Source of the DNA: an uncultured Gemmatimonadales bacterium
GTDB taxonomy: Bacteria; Gemmatimonadota; Gemmatimonadetes; Gemmatimonadales; GWC2-71-9
DNA: 64,000 nucleotides
Direction: 5' to 3'
Assembly (NCBI GenBank): GCA_947259405.1
Contig: CAMYLY010000012.1
Span: 62,001 to 126,000, forward strand
The notes beneath the pieces were generated by a model. It was not told where the DNA came from. It ran no database searches and worked only from the letters and a program-made list of their open reading frames with translations. A program made the position numbers and the translations under genes. Of this stretch, positions 1-9,822 are shown piece after piece. Each line of letters opens with the position of its first letter. The stretch's first letter is position 1.

Positions 1-2
1 CC

Positions 3-1340
3 AACCCGCAGGAGGAGCCACTCAATAGCGACATCTTTTCCCTTTCGATCGCCGACGGTTCCTATACGCAACTCACGAGTCGGTTCGGGCCGGACGGGAG
101 CCCGCGTGTGTCGCCGGATGGCCGTTTGATCGCGTATACCGGTTTTGACGACACGTTCCAGGGCTACACCGTTGCCAAGCTCTATGTCATGAATAGGGAT
201 GGCTCGAACGCTCGCATGATCTCGGGCAATTTGGATCGCGATGTCGGGAATCCTCAATGGAGTGGGGACAGCCGCGGCCTGTTCATTCAATACGATGACG
301 AGGGAAACACGAAGATCGGCTACGTGTCCCTGAGCGGTGACGTGCAAGTGCTAGCCGAGAACGTCGGGGGGCTGTCGCTTGGGCGCCCGTATTCTGGGGG
401 GCAGTACAGTGTGGCTCGCAACGGGACCTTCACGTTCACGCATGGCACGCCATACCAGCCAGCAGAGTTGGCAGTGGGGCGACTGGGGCGGGATGTGCAG
501 CAGCTGACGTCTCTCAACGAAGATCTGCTTGGTCACAAGGAACTTGGGCAGGTCGAGGAGATCTGGTGGGAATCGTCATACGACGGGCGGCGCATTCAAG
601 GGTGGATCACCAAGCCGCCGGGCTTCAACCCGGCAAACCAATATCCCCTGGTCCTCGAGATCCACGGCGGTCCGTTTGCCAACTATGGGGATCGGTTCTC
701 CGCGGAGAACCAGCTCTACGCCTCGGAAGGGTACGTCGTTCTCTCCGCGAACCCGCGGGGCTCGAGCAGCTACGGCCAGGAGTTTGGCAACCTCATTCAC
801 CACAACTACCCCAGCCAGGATTACGACGACCTCATGTCCGGGGTGGACGCCGTGATCGCACAGGGATACATCGACAGCGACAATCTCTTCGTGACCGGGG
901 GTTCCGGGGGTGGCGTGCTGAGCGCATGGACCGTTGGCAAGACGGATCGCTTTGCGGCCGCCGCCGTTCAGAAGCCGGTGATCAACTGGTACTCGTTCGT
1001 GCTGAATGCGGATGGACTGGACTTCTTCTGGAAGTACTGGTTCCCCGGCAAGCCCTGGGATCACGCGGAGCACTATATGGCGCGGTCGCCGATCCATTAC
1101 GCGGGCAACGTCACGACACCAACCATGCTCATTACAGGCGAGGTCGATTGGCGGACACCCATGTCGGAAACCGAGCAATTCTACGGCGCGCTCCAGATCC
1201 AGGGCGTCGAGACGACGATGGTGCGCATTCCCGACGCGAGTCATGGGATCGCCAATCGTCCCAGCAACCTCATTGCCAAGGTCGCCTACATCACGAGTTG
1301 GTTTGCGAAATACCGGACGGATCGGAAAGAGGTGTCGTGA
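3..1340 (+). CDS. S9 family peptidase (prolyl oligopeptidase/acylaminoacyl-peptidase type), 5' truncated
   Basis: Serine peptidase of the S9 family, which cleaves short peptides or acyl-peptides. The reading frame is open from base 3, so the true start lies outside the window and only about 445 C-terminal residues are visible. The first third has WD40-like propeller character (SPDGRLIAY and similar blades). The last 260 residues form the alpha/beta hydrolase domain. The likely catalytic triad is Ser (codon 903-905, in GGSGGG), Asp (codon 1146-1148, in GEVDWRTP) and His (codon 1242-1244, in DASHGI). The nucleophile elbow GGSGGG is a slight variant of the usual GGSYGG. Such enzymes are often exported, but the signal region is not in the window. 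The next gene follows after 35 bases. Confidence 0.93.
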   Translation, partial: NPQEEPLNSDIFSLSIADGSYTQLTSRFGPDGSPRVSPDGRLIAYTGFDDTFQGYTVAKLYVMNRDGSNARMISGNLDRDVGNPQWSGDSRGLFIQYDDEGNTKIGYVSLSGDVQVLAENVGGLSLGRPYSGGQYSVARNGTFTFTHGTPYQPAELAVGRLGRDVQQLTSLNEDLLGHKELGQVEEIWWESSYDGRRIQGWITKPPGFNPANQYPLVLEIHGGPFANYGDRFSAENQLYASEGYVVLSANPRGSSSYGQEFGNLIHHNYPSQDYDDLMSGVDAVIAQGYIDSDNLFVTGGSGGGVLSAWTVGKTDRFAAAAVQKPVINWYSFVLNADGLDFFWKYWFPGKPWDHAEHYMARSPIHYAGNVTTPTMLITGEVDWRTPMSETEQFYGALQIQGVETTMVRIPDASHGIANRPSNLIAKVAYITSWFAKYRTDRKEVS

Positions 1341-1375
1341 TGCAGGATGCAGGGCGCAGGGAGTAGGGGGCGAGC

Positions 1376-2851
1376 ATGGCGCGCATCATCGACATCGGAT
1401 TGCAGCCTGCGATCGATGAGTACGGGGGCGTTGCTCACCTCGCGGCAGCGGTCGAGGATTTTCGGTCCGTCGCCGAGGCGACGTCCGCTCGGCTGCGGGG
1501 TCGCACGGTGTGGATGGTGAACTCGACGTCGCAAGGTGGCGGTGTGGCGGAGATGCTCCCGACGATGGTGGCCCTGTTGCGTGAAATGGGGATCGACACG
1601 CAGTGGGTGGTCATCGATTCGGAGAATCCCGCGTTTTTCGATGTGACCAAGCGACTACACAATCTGATTCATGGGACGGGAGATGGAGGCGACCTCGACG
1701 GTGCAGCACGTCAGTGCTATGAGGAAGCCAACGCTGCTAACGCCGCCTTCATGCGCGATCAGGTCCGTGACGGTGACGTCGTGGTCATTCATGATCCGCA
1801 ACCGATGGCCATGGCAGGACTCCTCCGAAAGGACAAGTCCATCGTCACCCTGTGGCGCTGTCATATCGGATTGGACAGTGCGAACGCCGCAACCGACGCC
1901 GCGTGGAGTTTCCTGCACCCCTACGGCGCCGACTACGACCATGCGGTGTTCTCCGCTCCCGAGTACATCCCGGAGACGTTCCAGCATCGAGCCCGGGTGA
2001 TTTACCCCGGTATCAACCCTCTCACCTCCAAGAACCGTTTTCTCCATTTCCACAAGATCGTCGGCGTCCTTGCCAACTCGGCGCTGGCTCTCGCTCCCGG
2101 ACCACTCGTGACCGATCCGTACCCGGCACTGGCGCAACGACTCCGGCGCGACGGCACCTTCTCGCCGGCGAATGTGGGGGAGGACATCGGGCTGTTGTCG
2201 CGGCCCATCGTCACGCAGATCTCGCGCTGGGATCGACTCAAGGGGTTCGAACCGCTGCTAGGCGCGTTCGGCGAGTTCAAGCGCTCGGCGTCAGGCGACC
2301 TCGGGCCGGTCGACGACATGCAGCGGAAACGGCGGCAACTGGTTCGCCTTGTTCTCGCCGGTCCGGATCCAGCGTCGATCGAAGACGACCCGGAGGGGCT
2401 CGAGGTACTGCGAGAGTTGAAAGCGGCCTATGCCGGTCTCGAGCCGTCGCTGCAGGATGATATCGCGATCGTCACGCTTCCCATGGCTTCACTCGAGCAG
2501 AATGCGTTGATGGTCAACGCGCTCCAGCGCGCGTCATCGATCGTCGTCCAGAACTCGATTCGTGAGGGGTTTGGCTTGACGGTGGCCGAGGCCATGTGGA
2601 AGCGCGTGCCCGTACTCTCAAACACGCAGGCCTGTGGCCCGCGGCACCAGATCCGTGATCATATCGACGGGTGCATGGCGAGCGACCCGACCGATCGCAA
2701 GGAAATCGCACGGCTGTTGGACGACATGCTGCGTGACGTGGATGGACGGGCGGCCTGGGGCCGAAGCGCCCAACGCCGTGTGCACAGACAATTCTTGGTG
2801 TTCCGGCAGCTGATTGCGTGGCTCGAGTTGTGGGATGAGGTGGTGCGCTGA
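1376..2851 (+). CDS. treT: Trehalose synthase TreT-like GT4 glycosyltransferase
   Basis: A 491-residue GT4 glycosyltransferase of the TreT type, which joins glucose from an NDP-glucose to free glucose to make trehalose (reversible in characterised archaeal enzymes). Seen: the N-terminal motif WMVNSTSQGGGVAEML (GT4 donor/acceptor loop), the TreT-like block LWRCHIGLDSANA with HPYGADYDHAVFSAPEY, and the C-terminal nucleotide-sugar-binding segment REGFGLTVAEAMWKRVPVL. A G-rich stretch (GGGGG, bases 1366-1370) precedes the ATG and could serve as ribosome binding site. It sits at the head of a block with GH15, otsB and otsA, which supports a trehalose role. The exact sugar donor cannot be told from sequence; a related alpha-glucosyltransferase is the main alternative. 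Confidence 0.85.
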   Translation: MARIIDIGLQPAIDEYGGVAHLAAAVEDFRSVAEATSARLRGRTVWMVNSTSQGGGVAEMLPTMVALLREMGIDTQWVVIDSENPAFFDVTKRLHNLIHGTGDGGDLDGAARQCYEEANAANAAFMRDQVRDGDVVVIHDPQPMAMAGLLRKDKSIVTLWRCHIGLDSANAATDAAWSFLHPYGADYDHAVFSAPEYIPETFQHRARVIYPGINPLTSKNRFLHFHKIVGVLANSALALAPGPLVTDPYPALAQRLRRDGTFSPANVGEDIGLLSRPIVTQISRWDRLKGFEPLLGAFGEFKRSASGDLGPVDDMQRKRRQLVRLVLAGPDPASIEDDPEGLEVLRELKAAYAGLEPSLQDDIAIVTLPMASLEQNALMVNALQRASSIVVQNSIREGFGLTVAEAMWKRVPVLSNTQACGPRHQIRDHIDGCMASDPTDRKEIARLLDDMLRDVDGRAAWGRSAQRRVHRQFLVFRQLIAWLELWDEVVR

Positions 2852-2860
2852 GCCGACCGA

Positions 2861-4651
2861 TCAGAACGCGTCTTCCCAACTCCGACTCAATCGCATTGCT
2901 GAATTGATGAGGCCCACCATCGAGTAGGTCTGGGGGAAGTTGCCCCACAGCTCCCCCGTTGTTGGATCGATGTCTTCCGAGAACAGGCCGATGTGGTTGC
3001 GACGCTCGAGGAGTTCTTCGAACAGGGCGCGCGCCTCCTCGATGCGTCCCAGCGCCGCGAGCGCATCGATATACCAATAGGTGCAGACAGTGAACGCCGT
3101 TTCCGGTCGGCCGAAATCGTCTTCCGCGTATCGGAAGAGATGGTTGCCATTCGACAACTGTTTGGCGATGTGGTCGACCGTGCTGACAAAGCGTGGGTCG
3201 TCCGCCGTGAGAAAGCCTAGCTCGTGGAGCAGCAGCAGGCTCGCGTCGGCGCCTTCGCCACCCCAAGTCGAGGCGAACCGTCCGAGGGACTCATTCCACG
3301 TGGCCTCCGTGATCTCGGCATGCATACGGTCGGCCGCGTTTCGCCAATGCGCCTTGCGGTCCGGGCGGTCAAGGCGGCCCGCGATCTTGGCCAAACGGTC
3401 GGCGGCGGCCCAACACATGACGCTCGAGAAGGTGTGGATCGCTTGGGTTCCGCGGAACTCCCACAGGCCCGCGTCCGGCTGGTTGTACAACGCTGCTGCC
3501 TGGCTGCCCAGTTTCTCCAACGCCTGAAAGAGGAGGTCCGTGCCCTGTCGGTGCAGACGCCGGTCGAAGAAGACCTGCGTCGCGGCAAGGACCACGCTGC
3601 CGTACCCATCATTCTGGACCTGTTGCCACGCCTGGTTCCCGACCCGGACCGGACCCATGCCACGGTATCCACGGAGGGTCGCGATTTCTCGTTCGTCGAG
3701 CGACGCCTCCGGATTGATCCCGTACACCGGGCGGAGGTATCCGTCCGGCGCGGCGCTGGCGAGGTTGGTGATGTATCCCAGGTACCGCTCCAAAGTGCCC
3801 GTGTTGCCGAGGCGGTTGAGTGCGTGGAGGACGAAGTAGGCATCGCGGAGCCAGCAGTATCGATAGTCCCAGTTGCGGCCTGAATCCGGCGCTTCAGGAA
3901 TCGAGGTGGTCATCGCCGCAATCACCGCACCGCTGTCGTCGTAGCTGCACAACTTGATCGTGATGGCCGCCCGAATAACGGCCTCCTGCCACTCGAAGGG
4001 AATCGACAGATAGCGGCTGAACTCCGACCAATAGAAGTGCGTGCGCTCATAAAAGTCGCGGGCCGTCTCGGCGACGGAGTCGGTCATGCTCTCATCGGGC
4101 CCGAGAATCATCGCAATGGGCTCCGTAAGGACGAACGCCGTTTCTTCGCGCACGTAGTGGATCGACGCGTCGGTGGTTAGGCGGAGGGTCAACGTATCCC
4201 CGACAAACCGAATGTGATTACTCCCGGACGTGATGTCGGGGGTCCGTGCCCCGTACCCGGTCCGGGGCCGCAATCGAACGCGAATCCTGGGCGCGCCGGC
4301 CAGGGGGCGAGCCATGCGCACCAGAGTCGTCGGGCGGAAGTAGCGTCCGTACTGTTTGTACCGTGGGGCGAAGTCGATGATCTCGATGGCGCTGCCTGAC
4401 GCATCGCGCAGCACTGTGCGCAAGATGGCCGTATTGTCGACGTATGCCTGTTCTGTGTCGACCTTCTGATCCAGTTCGATACTCCAGAACCCCGGCGCGC
4501 GCTCCCCATCTTCCGGCGACCCGTCCAGGAGTGAGCAGAACATGGGATCGCCGTCGAAATGCGGGAAACATGCCCAACACACGCGTGCATCGCGGTCGAT
4601 CAACGCGCCGTAGCTACAGTTGCCGATCACGGCAAGGTCGAGATTCGACAT
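2861..4651 (-). CDS. Glycoside hydrolase family 15 protein (trehalase/glucoamylase type)
   Basis: A 596-residue GH15-like enzyme, a cytoplasmic alpha,alpha-trehalase or glucoamylase. Seen: an N-terminal beta-sandwich segment (NLDLAVIGNCSYGALIDRD, then WACFPHFDGDPMF) and the (alpha/alpha)6 barrel with the family hallmark NWDYRYCWLRDAYFVLHAL and, near the end, ETAFTVCTYWYIDALAALGR. The chosen ATG at 4651 lies one base past the otsB stop, so the two are translationally coupled. A longer in-frame start at 4690 would overlap otsB and adds a Cys-rich stretch not expected in the family. It converges on treT with a 9-base gap. Several actinobacterial GH15 proteins of this length are trehalases. With trehalose synthesis genes on both sides, trehalase is the more likely activity, but glucoamylase cannot be excluded. 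Confidence 0.85.
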   Translation of the reverse strand: MSNLDLAVIGNCSYGALIDRDARVCWACFPHFDGDPMFCSLLDGSPEDGERAPGFWSIELDQKVDTEQAYVDNTAILRTVLRDASGSAIEIIDFAPRYKQYGRYFRPTTLVRMARPLAGAPRIRVRLRPRTGYGARTPDITSGSNHIRFVGDTLTLRLTTDASIHYVREETAFVLTEPIAMILGPDESMTDSVAETARDFYERTHFYWSEFSRYLSIPFEWQEAVIRAAITIKLCSYDDSGAVIAAMTTSIPEAPDSGRNWDYRYCWLRDAYFVLHALNRLGNTGTLERYLGYITNLASAAPDGYLRPVYGINPEASLDEREIATLRGYRGMGPVRVGNQAWQQVQNDGYGSVVLAATQVFFDRRLHRQGTDLLFQALEKLGSQAAALYNQPDAGLWEFRGTQAIHTFSSVMCWAAADRLAKIAGRLDRPDRKAHWRNAADRMHAEITEATWNESLGRFASTWGGEGADASLLLLHELGFLTADDPRFVSTVDHIAKQLSNGNHLFRYAEDDFGRPETAFTVCTYWYIDALAALGRIEEARALFEELLERRNHIGLFSEDIDPTTGELWGNFPQTYSMVGLINSAMRLSRSWEDAF

Positions 4652-4652
4652 C

Positions 4653-5438
4653 TTAGCGCACGGACTGCAAGTGTCGTGCGAGCCCTTCAATCCACCCGTG
4701 GGCCTCGGGGACGCCCTCTAACCGATGTGCTGCGTGCGATGGTCGGGCCGCCCCGACGACGATGGAGATCCCTCCGTGGTCGTTGACCCACGTAAACGCG
4801 TCCTCATCGGTGCGATCATCGCCGAGGTAGACCGGTGTGCGGGCTGCAAAGGGGGGATGATCAACGAATGTCTTCACCGCGGTCCCTTTGGTCGCGGCTC
4901 CAAACCGGATCTCCACGACCATCTTGCCGTCGATGACCTGGAGGTCTTCCCCGATTTCACGGGCCAAGGCGCTGGCGAGGGTGCGTGCTTCCGCTCCCAC
5001 CTCCGGCCGCTGCCGGTGATGGATCGTGACGGCGAAGCGCTTGTCTTCCCACAGCGTGCCGGGATGGGTGACCGTGAAATCGTGGAATGCCTGTCGCACG
5101 GGGTCGAGTCGCGTTGGATCGACTTCGAGATGACGTACCGTGCCCCCGATGCGCAGTTCCGCCCCGTGGACGCCGCCGATTGAGAAACGATGTGGCGCAA
5201 ACAACCGATCGATATCGCCGACGCTTCTCCCGGAGATCAGTGCAAGGGCTCCGTCGAGTTGCTGTTCGAGCGCCGCGAGGCGCGACCCGAGACCAACGGG
5301 GACCACCACTTGATTGGGGGCAGGGGCAATCTCGAGCAGGGTCCCATCGACATCCAGGAACACGGCCCACGCCGAGCCATCCCGAGGGAACTCCGGCAAC
5401 GGGTTAAATTGCGAGCGGGGAACGGTTGCGTCGTGCAC
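4653..5438 (-). CDS. otsB: Trehalose-6-phosphate phosphatase OtsB
   Basis: A 261-residue HAD-superfamily phosphatase that removes phosphate from trehalose 6-phosphate, the second step of the OtsAB pathway. Seen: HAD motif I DVDGTLLE (nucleophile Asp29, general acid Asp31), motif II in ALISGRSVGD, a cap-domain segment, and motif IV LGDDRTDEDAF. Length matches the bacterial family. It is divergent from otsA with only 41 bases between their starts, so both promoters must lie in or overlap this short region. It is followed at once by the GH15 gene on the same strand. Confidence 0.93.
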   Translation of the reverse strand: MHDATVPRSQFNPLPEFPRDGSAWAVFLDVDGTLLEIAPAPNQVVVPVGLGSRLAALEQQLDGALALISGRSVGDIDRLFAPHRFSIGGVHGAELRIGGTVRHLEVDPTRLDPVRQAFHDFTVTHPGTLWEDKRFAVTIHHRQRPEVGAEARTLASALAREIGEDLQVIDGKMVVEIRFGAATKGTAVKTFVDHPPFAARTPVYLGDDRTDEDAFTWVNDHGGISIVVGAARPSHAAHRLEGVPEAHGWIEGLARHLQSVR

Positions 5439-5479
5439 GGCCGTAATCTTTCAGGGGATGGGGGACCACACAAGCGACG

Positions 5480-6859
5480 ATGCAACGCTCAAGATTGGTC
5501 ATCGCAGCGAATACGTTGCCCGTCCGGCGTTTGGACAAGGGTCGTCAGGAGGGGTGGACGACCAGCCCCGGGGGTCTGGTGTCGGCGCTCGCGCCGATAG
5601 CAAGGGATCAAGAGGGAGCATGGGTGGGGTGGACCGGGGAGATCGATGTCGACCGGGAGCCGTTCGTCCACGAGGGGATCCGCAACATCCCCGTCAAGGT
5701 CTCTCTCGCCGACTACGAGAACTCCTACGAGGGCGTCTGTAACAGGACGCTGTGGCCCCTGTATCACGATGCAGTGGGGGAGCCGGAGTACCACCGCCAC
5801 TGGTGGCGACAGTACGTCGACCTCAACGCGCGCTTCGCGGAGACAGTCGCGTCAGTCACCTCGGCGAACGGCGTGGTGTGGGTGCAGGACTATCACCTGC
5901 AGCTGGTCCCCGCGATGTTGCGCGACCTGCGTCCCGATGTCCGCATCGGGTTCTTCCTCCACATTCCGTTTCCTCCCGAGGACCTCTACGACCGGCTGCC
6001 GTGGCGAACGGAGGTCCTGCACGGACTGCTTGGGGCGGACGTGGTGGGTCTCCAAACGCGGTCGGATACTCGGAACTTCATGCGTGTCACGGTTCGGCAT
6101 GCGGGGACGAAGGCCAGCGGGAACACGCTGCAATACGGTAACCGTGACATCAAGGCCGCGGCGTACCCCATTTCCATCGACACGGACCGCATCGAACACG
6201 TTGCCGCCGATCCTGCGATCCTGGAACAGACGAAGACGTTTCGCAAGCAGCTCGGCGGAGGTCGAAGGATGATCCTTGGCGTCGACCGGCTCGACTACAC
6301 CAAGGGTATCGATCTCCGACTGAAGGCATTTCACCAGCTGCTCGAAGACTGGCCGGACGCCTATCGTGAAACGGTGTTCGTGCAACTCGCGGTTCCGAGC
6401 CGTGAGCGCATTGCCGAATATCAAACCGTCCGAAGTCATGTTGAGGAGCTCGTTGGGCAGATCAACGGACGCTACGGCGAAATCGGGATTGCGGTCGTGC
6501 ATTACCTCCGCCGGAGCCTGCCGTTCGAGGAACTCGTGGCGATGTACCGTGCGGCGGACATCATGGCGGTCACGCCGCTCTGCGACGGTATGAATCTCGT
6601 CGCCAAGGAGTATGTCGCCGCACGACTCGACGACACCGGCGTCTTGTTGCTCAGTGAGTTCGCTGGGGCGGCGGCGGAACTCCGAACGGCCATCCACGTC
6701 AACCCTCACGACGTCAACGGCATGGCCGACGCCATGCACCGCGCTTTTCACATGCCCGAGGCGGAGTCGAAACGCCGGATGCGAGCCATGCGCCGTGTCG
6801 TTCGAAAGCATACGATTCACGCGTGGGCTAGAGCGTTCCTCGACGACCTCGGCGGGTGA
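5480..6859 (+). CDS. otsA: Trehalose-6-phosphate synthase OtsA (GT20)
   Basis: A 459-residue retaining glucosyltransferase that makes trehalose 6-phosphate from UDP- or ADP-glucose and glucose 6-phosphate. Seen: N-terminal [13 protein letters not shown] and SPGGLVSAL, the acceptor-site block [32 protein letters not shown], the phosphate-binding [13 protein letters not shown], and the nucleotide-sugar site [20 protein letters not shown]. All canonical GT20 landmarks are present. The usual first segment LVIVSNRLPV reads [10 protein letters not shown] here. The gene ends in a GTGA overlap with thrC, so the two are probably co-transcribed even though threonine synthesis is not obviously linked. 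Confidence 0.94.
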   Translation: MQRSRLVIAANTLPVRRLDKGRQEGWTTSPGGLVSALAPIARDQEGAWVGWTGEIDVDREPFVHEGIRNIPVKVSLADYENSYEGVCNRTLWPLYHDAVGEPEYHRHWWRQYVDLNARFAETVASVTSANGVVWVQDYHLQLVPAMLRDLRPDVRIGFFLHIPFPPEDLYDRLPWRTEVLHGLLGADVVGLQTRSDTRNFMRVTVRHAGTKASGNTLQYGNRDIKAAAYPISIDTDRIEHVAADPAILEQTKTFRKQLGGGRRMILGVDRLDYTKGIDLRLKAFHQLLEDWPDAYRETVFVQLAVPSRERIAEYQTVRSHVEELVGQINGRYGEIGIAVVHYLRRSLPFEELVAMYRAADIMAVTPLCDGMNLVAKEYVAARLDDTGVLLLSEFAGAAAELRTAIHVNPHDVNGMADAMHRAFHMPEAESKRRMRAMRRVVRKHTIHAWARAFLDDLGG

Positions 6860-8151
6860 GCCCGGCTCGATTCGTCTCGACGGGTCAGTCGTCACCGCCT
6901 GTTGAGCTCACCACAGCACTGCTCGAGGGACTGGCGCCGGACGGGGGCCTCTACATGCCGGAGGCGCTGTCGCCGCTTACCTCCGTCGGTCTCAGCGAGC
7001 TCAAAGGCGGATCGCTTCGCGAAACCGCTGAGCGACTGATCGCTCCGCTGTTCGGCCGCGACGCTCCCGCCGCAACGCACGCTGCGGTGATTGATGCACT
7101 CGATTTCGACGTCCCGCTCGTTCAACTGAGCGATCGCCTCTTCGTGTTGGAGCTCTTTCACGGACCCACGCTCGCCTTCAAAGACGTGGGCGCACGTGTC
7201 ATGGCACGCCTTCTCGGACAGGCTGGGAGTGGAGGCCCCATCTTCGTGATCGCGGCGACCTCCGGCGACACTGGTGGAGCCGTGGCGCACGCCTTTGCCC
7301 GGGTGTCGGGCACTCGTGTCTGGATTCTGTACCCGAAAAAACAGGTGAGTGAACGGCAGGAGAGACAGTTTGCCACGGTGGGCGGGAACGTGCAGGCGGT
7401 CGCGGTGCGCGGGACGTTCGACGACTGCCAACGGCTCGCGAAAGGCGCTCTTGGCGATCGGCAGTTCCTCGACGGCGCCCCCCTCACCTCCGCCAATTCG
7501 ATCAACGTGGGGCGGCTCCTCCCGCAGGCGATCTACTACGCCCACGGCTGGGCACAGCTGCCTGGTGGGAGCGAGGTCGTCGTGAGCGTGCCTTCCGGTA
7601 ACTTCGGCAACCTGACGGCGGGGCTGATGGCCAAGCGGTGCGGTGTTCCGATTGACCGTTTCGTGGCTGCAACGAATGCCAACGACGTGTTCGGGCACTA
7701 CCTTCGGACGGGTGCGGTGAACCCACGCGAGTCGGTTCGCACGTTGTCGTCCGCCATGGACGTCGGGAATCCCAGCAATCTGGTGCGCATTCATTATCTG
7801 TACGACGGTGATCTGGGCGGACTGCAGCGCGATGTCGCGCACAGTGCCCACGGCGACGCCGACGTGCGGCTCGCCATCCGCCGCGTAGCCGATGAGTTGG
7901 GGTACGTGCTCGACCCGCACACCGCCGTCGGATTGCTGGCCCTCGAAAGTGAGCTACGGGAGCGACCGGACGCCGTTGGCATCGTATTGGCGACCGCGCA
8001 CCCCGCCAAGTTCGCTGACGTGGTCGAGCCGATACTTGGCCGGGCTGTCGACATCCCTCCGCGCCTCGCGGCGACATTGGCTCGGTCCGTCGAGGCGGTT
8101 GAGATCGCGCCGACACTGAGGCAACTCCGCGACACGATGCAGGGGGGATGA
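6856..8151 (+). CDS. thrC: Threonine synthase
   Basis: A 431-residue PLP-dependent fold-type II enzyme converting O-phospho-homoserine to threonine. Seen: N-terminal FVSTGQ and APDGGLYMPE, typical of the long-type synthase; PLP lysine Lys109 in GPTLAFKDVGAR; TSGDTGGAV for phosphate binding; SANSINVGRLLPQ and VPSGNFGNLTAG. The GTG start overlaps the otsA stop by four bases (GTGA), which decides the start and implies translational coupling. Length is typical of the bacterial/fungal-like class. Confidence 0.93.
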   Translation: MSPARFVSTGQSSPPVELTTALLEGLAPDGGLYMPEALSPLTSVGLSELKGGSLRETAERLIAPLFGRDAPAATHAAVIDALDFDVPLVQLSDRLFVLELFHGPTLAFKDVGARVMARLLGQAGSGGPIFVIAATSGDTGGAVAHAFARVSGTRVWILYPKKQVSERQERQFATVGGNVQAVAVRGTFDDCQRLAKGALGDRQFLDGAPLTSANSINVGRLLPQAIYYAHGWAQLPGGSEVVVSVPSGNFGNLTAGLMAKRCGVPIDRFVAATNANDVFGHYLRTGAVNPRESVRTLSSAMDVGNPSNLVRIHYLYDGDLGGLQRDVAHSAHGDADVRLAIRRVADELGYVLDPHTAVGLLALESELRERPDAVGIVLATAHPAKFADVVEPILGRAVDIPPRLAATLARSVEAVEIAPTLRQLRDTMQGG

Positions 8152-8180
8152 TCTGGTGGTTTTGAACTGCTGTACCTAGT

Positions 8181-8186
8181 TACAAT
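8181..8186 (+). promoter_or_regulatory. Possible -10 element upstream of the aldehyde dehydrogenase gene
   Basis: TACAAT lies 65 bases before the likely start codon, inside the 99-base gap after thrC. No convincing -35 hexamer sits 16-18 bases upstream. The TTGAAC at 8162-8167 is only 13 bases away. The gap and the -10-like element are the only support. Confidence 0.25.
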
Positions 8187-8250
8187 CCGTGTGGTGGCGT
8201 TCACGCAAGGTGAGCGCTGGAGCGAGTGACGATAGAGGATGGGAAGAACG

Positions 8251-9822
8251 ATGACAGCTGTCGCGACTGACGAATTCTTGAGGACGCTAGGGATTGAAGA
8301 GATCAATGCGGGCGGGTTCGGGGGATCATGGGTTGGGTCCGGTCCGACCCTCGAGGTGACGACCCCGGTAGACGGCTCACGCATTGCGAGCGTCCAGCAG
8401 GTCACCGAAGAAGAGTACGATACGATCATCGATCGCGCGCACGGCGCGTTTCGCCATTGGCGGACCGTCCCGGCGCCGAAACGCGGGGAGATCATCCGGC
8501 TCCTGGGTAACCAGTTGCGTGAGGTCAAGCGAGAGCTCGGTGCATTGGTGACGCTGGAGATGGGAAAGATCGCTGCCGAGGGCGAAGGCGAAGTGCAGGA
8601 GATGATCGATATCTGTGACTTCGCCACCGGCCTGTCCCGTCAGCTCTATGGCCTCACGATGCACAGCGAGCGGCCGGATCACCGAATGTACGAGCAGTGG
8701 CACCCGCTCGGCGTCGTGGGGGTCATCAGTGCCTTCAACTTTCCCGTCGCTGTGTGGAGTTGGAACACCGCCATCGCGGCCGTGTGCGGCGACGCGGTCG
8801 TGTGGAAACCCGCGAGTGGCACGCCCCTCACGGCCATCGCGTGCACCAAGATTGCGGAGCAGGTATGTCTCGACAACGACGTCGATCCGGCCATCTTCTC
8901 ACTCGTGGTGGGGAAGGGGTCGACGATTGGCGCGAGGCTGCTCGCTGACACGCGTATCCCGCTCGTGTCGGCCACGGGCAGCTGCCAGATGGGCTACCAG
9001 GTGGCGCAGGTGGTCGGCAAGCGGCTGGGGCGTACGATTCTGGAGTTGGGCGGCAACAACGCGATCATCGTGACGCCCTCTGCAAACCTCGATCTGGCCC
9101 TACGGGCCATCCTGTTTGGCGCAGTCGGTACGGCGGGCCAGCGTTGTACCAGCACGCGGCGCATCATTGTGCACGCGTCCGTGCAGGACGAACTCGTGAA
9201 GCGGCTGGTGGCGGCGTACAAGGGGATTCGCATTGGAGACCCGCGAGATCCGAATACGCTCATGGGACCGCTCGTCACGCATGGAGCCGTGAACGACATG
9301 CAGGCTGCCCTCAAACGCATCGATCAAGAGGGCGGCGAGATTCTGTTCGGGGGCGAAACGCTCGACGGCCCCGAATACCTGGGTGGCCACTACGTCACGC
9401 CGTGCATCGCTGCTGTGAAGAACGAGTTTGCGATCGTGCAGGAGGAGACGTTCGCGCCGATCCTGTACATCATCGGATACGGCAAGGCGGGGTCGTCGCC
9501 CGCCGACGCCGTCGAAGAAGTCGCCGACGCAGTGCGGTTGCACAATGACGTGCCGCAGGGGCTGTCGTCGGCCATCTTCACCGAGAACATGCGCGAGGCC
9601 GAGTACTTCCTGTCGCATCGAGGGTCGGACTGTGGGATCGCGAACGTGAACATCGGCACCAGTGGCGCGGAGATAGGTGGCGCCTTCGGGGGTGAGAAAG
9701 AAACGGGCGGTGGCCGCGAATCCGGGTCAGACGCGTGGAAGACCTACATGCGGCGGCAAACGAACACGATCAATTGGAGTACCGATCTCCCGCTGGCGCA
9801 GGGCGTCAGCTTCGGCGACTAG
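8251..9822 (+). CDS. Aldehyde dehydrogenase, ALDH7 type (alpha-aminoadipic semialdehyde/piperideine-6-carboxylate dehydrogenase)
   Basis: A 523-residue NAD(P)-dependent aldehyde dehydrogenase. Best match by eye is the ALDH7/antiquitin branch, which oxidises alpha-aminoadipic semialdehyde in lysine breakdown. Seen: Rossmann-type GVVGVISAFNFPVAVWSWN, VVWKPASGTPLTA, catalytic general base Glu265 in LELGGNNA, catalytic Cys299 in GTAGQRCTSTRR, and the ALDH7-like NVNIGTSGAEIGGAFGGEKETGGGRESGSD. ATG 8251 follows GGGAAG four bases upstream. An in-frame ATG at 8239 would add MGRT. The stop lies inside the end of the convergent nuclease gene (17-base overlap). The substrate is inferred from family resemblance; no other lysine-degradation gene is nearby. 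Confidence 0.85.
   Translation: MTAVATDEFLRTLGIEEINAGGFGGSWVGSGPTLEVTTPVDGSRIASVQQVTEEEYDTIIDRAHGAFRHWRTVPAPKRGEIIRLLGNQLREVKRELGALVTLEMGKIAAEGEGEVQEMIDICDFATGLSRQLYGLTMHSERPDHRMYEQWHPLGVVGVISAFNFPVAVWSWNTAIAAVCGDAVVWKPASGTPLTAIACTKIAEQVCLDNDVDPAIFSLVVGKGSTIGARLLADTRIPLVSATGSCQMGYQVAQVVGKRLGRTILELGGNNAIIVTPSANLDLALRAILFGAVGTAGQRCTSTRRIIVHASVQDELVKRLVAAYKGIRIGDPRDPNTLMGPLVTHGAVNDMQAALKRIDQEGGEILFGGETLDGPEYLGGHYVTPCIAAVKNEFAIVQEETFAPILYIIGYGKAGSSPADAVEEVADAVRLHNDVPQGLSSAIFTENMREAEYFLSHRGSDCGIANVNIGTSGAEIGGAFGGEKETGGGRESGSDAWKTYMRRQTNTINWSTDLPLAQGVSFGD

Noticed and set aside
4652-4690. Longer start for the GH15 protein at 4690
   Set aside because: The extra residues (Cys-rich) do not match the family, and the start would overlap the otsB end; ATG 4651 gives the normal N terminus.
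8160-8186. TTGAAC/TACAAT as a full promoter for the ALDH gene
   Set aside because: The spacing is 13 bases, too short for a normal sigma-70 promoter; only the -10 element is kept as a low-confidence feature.
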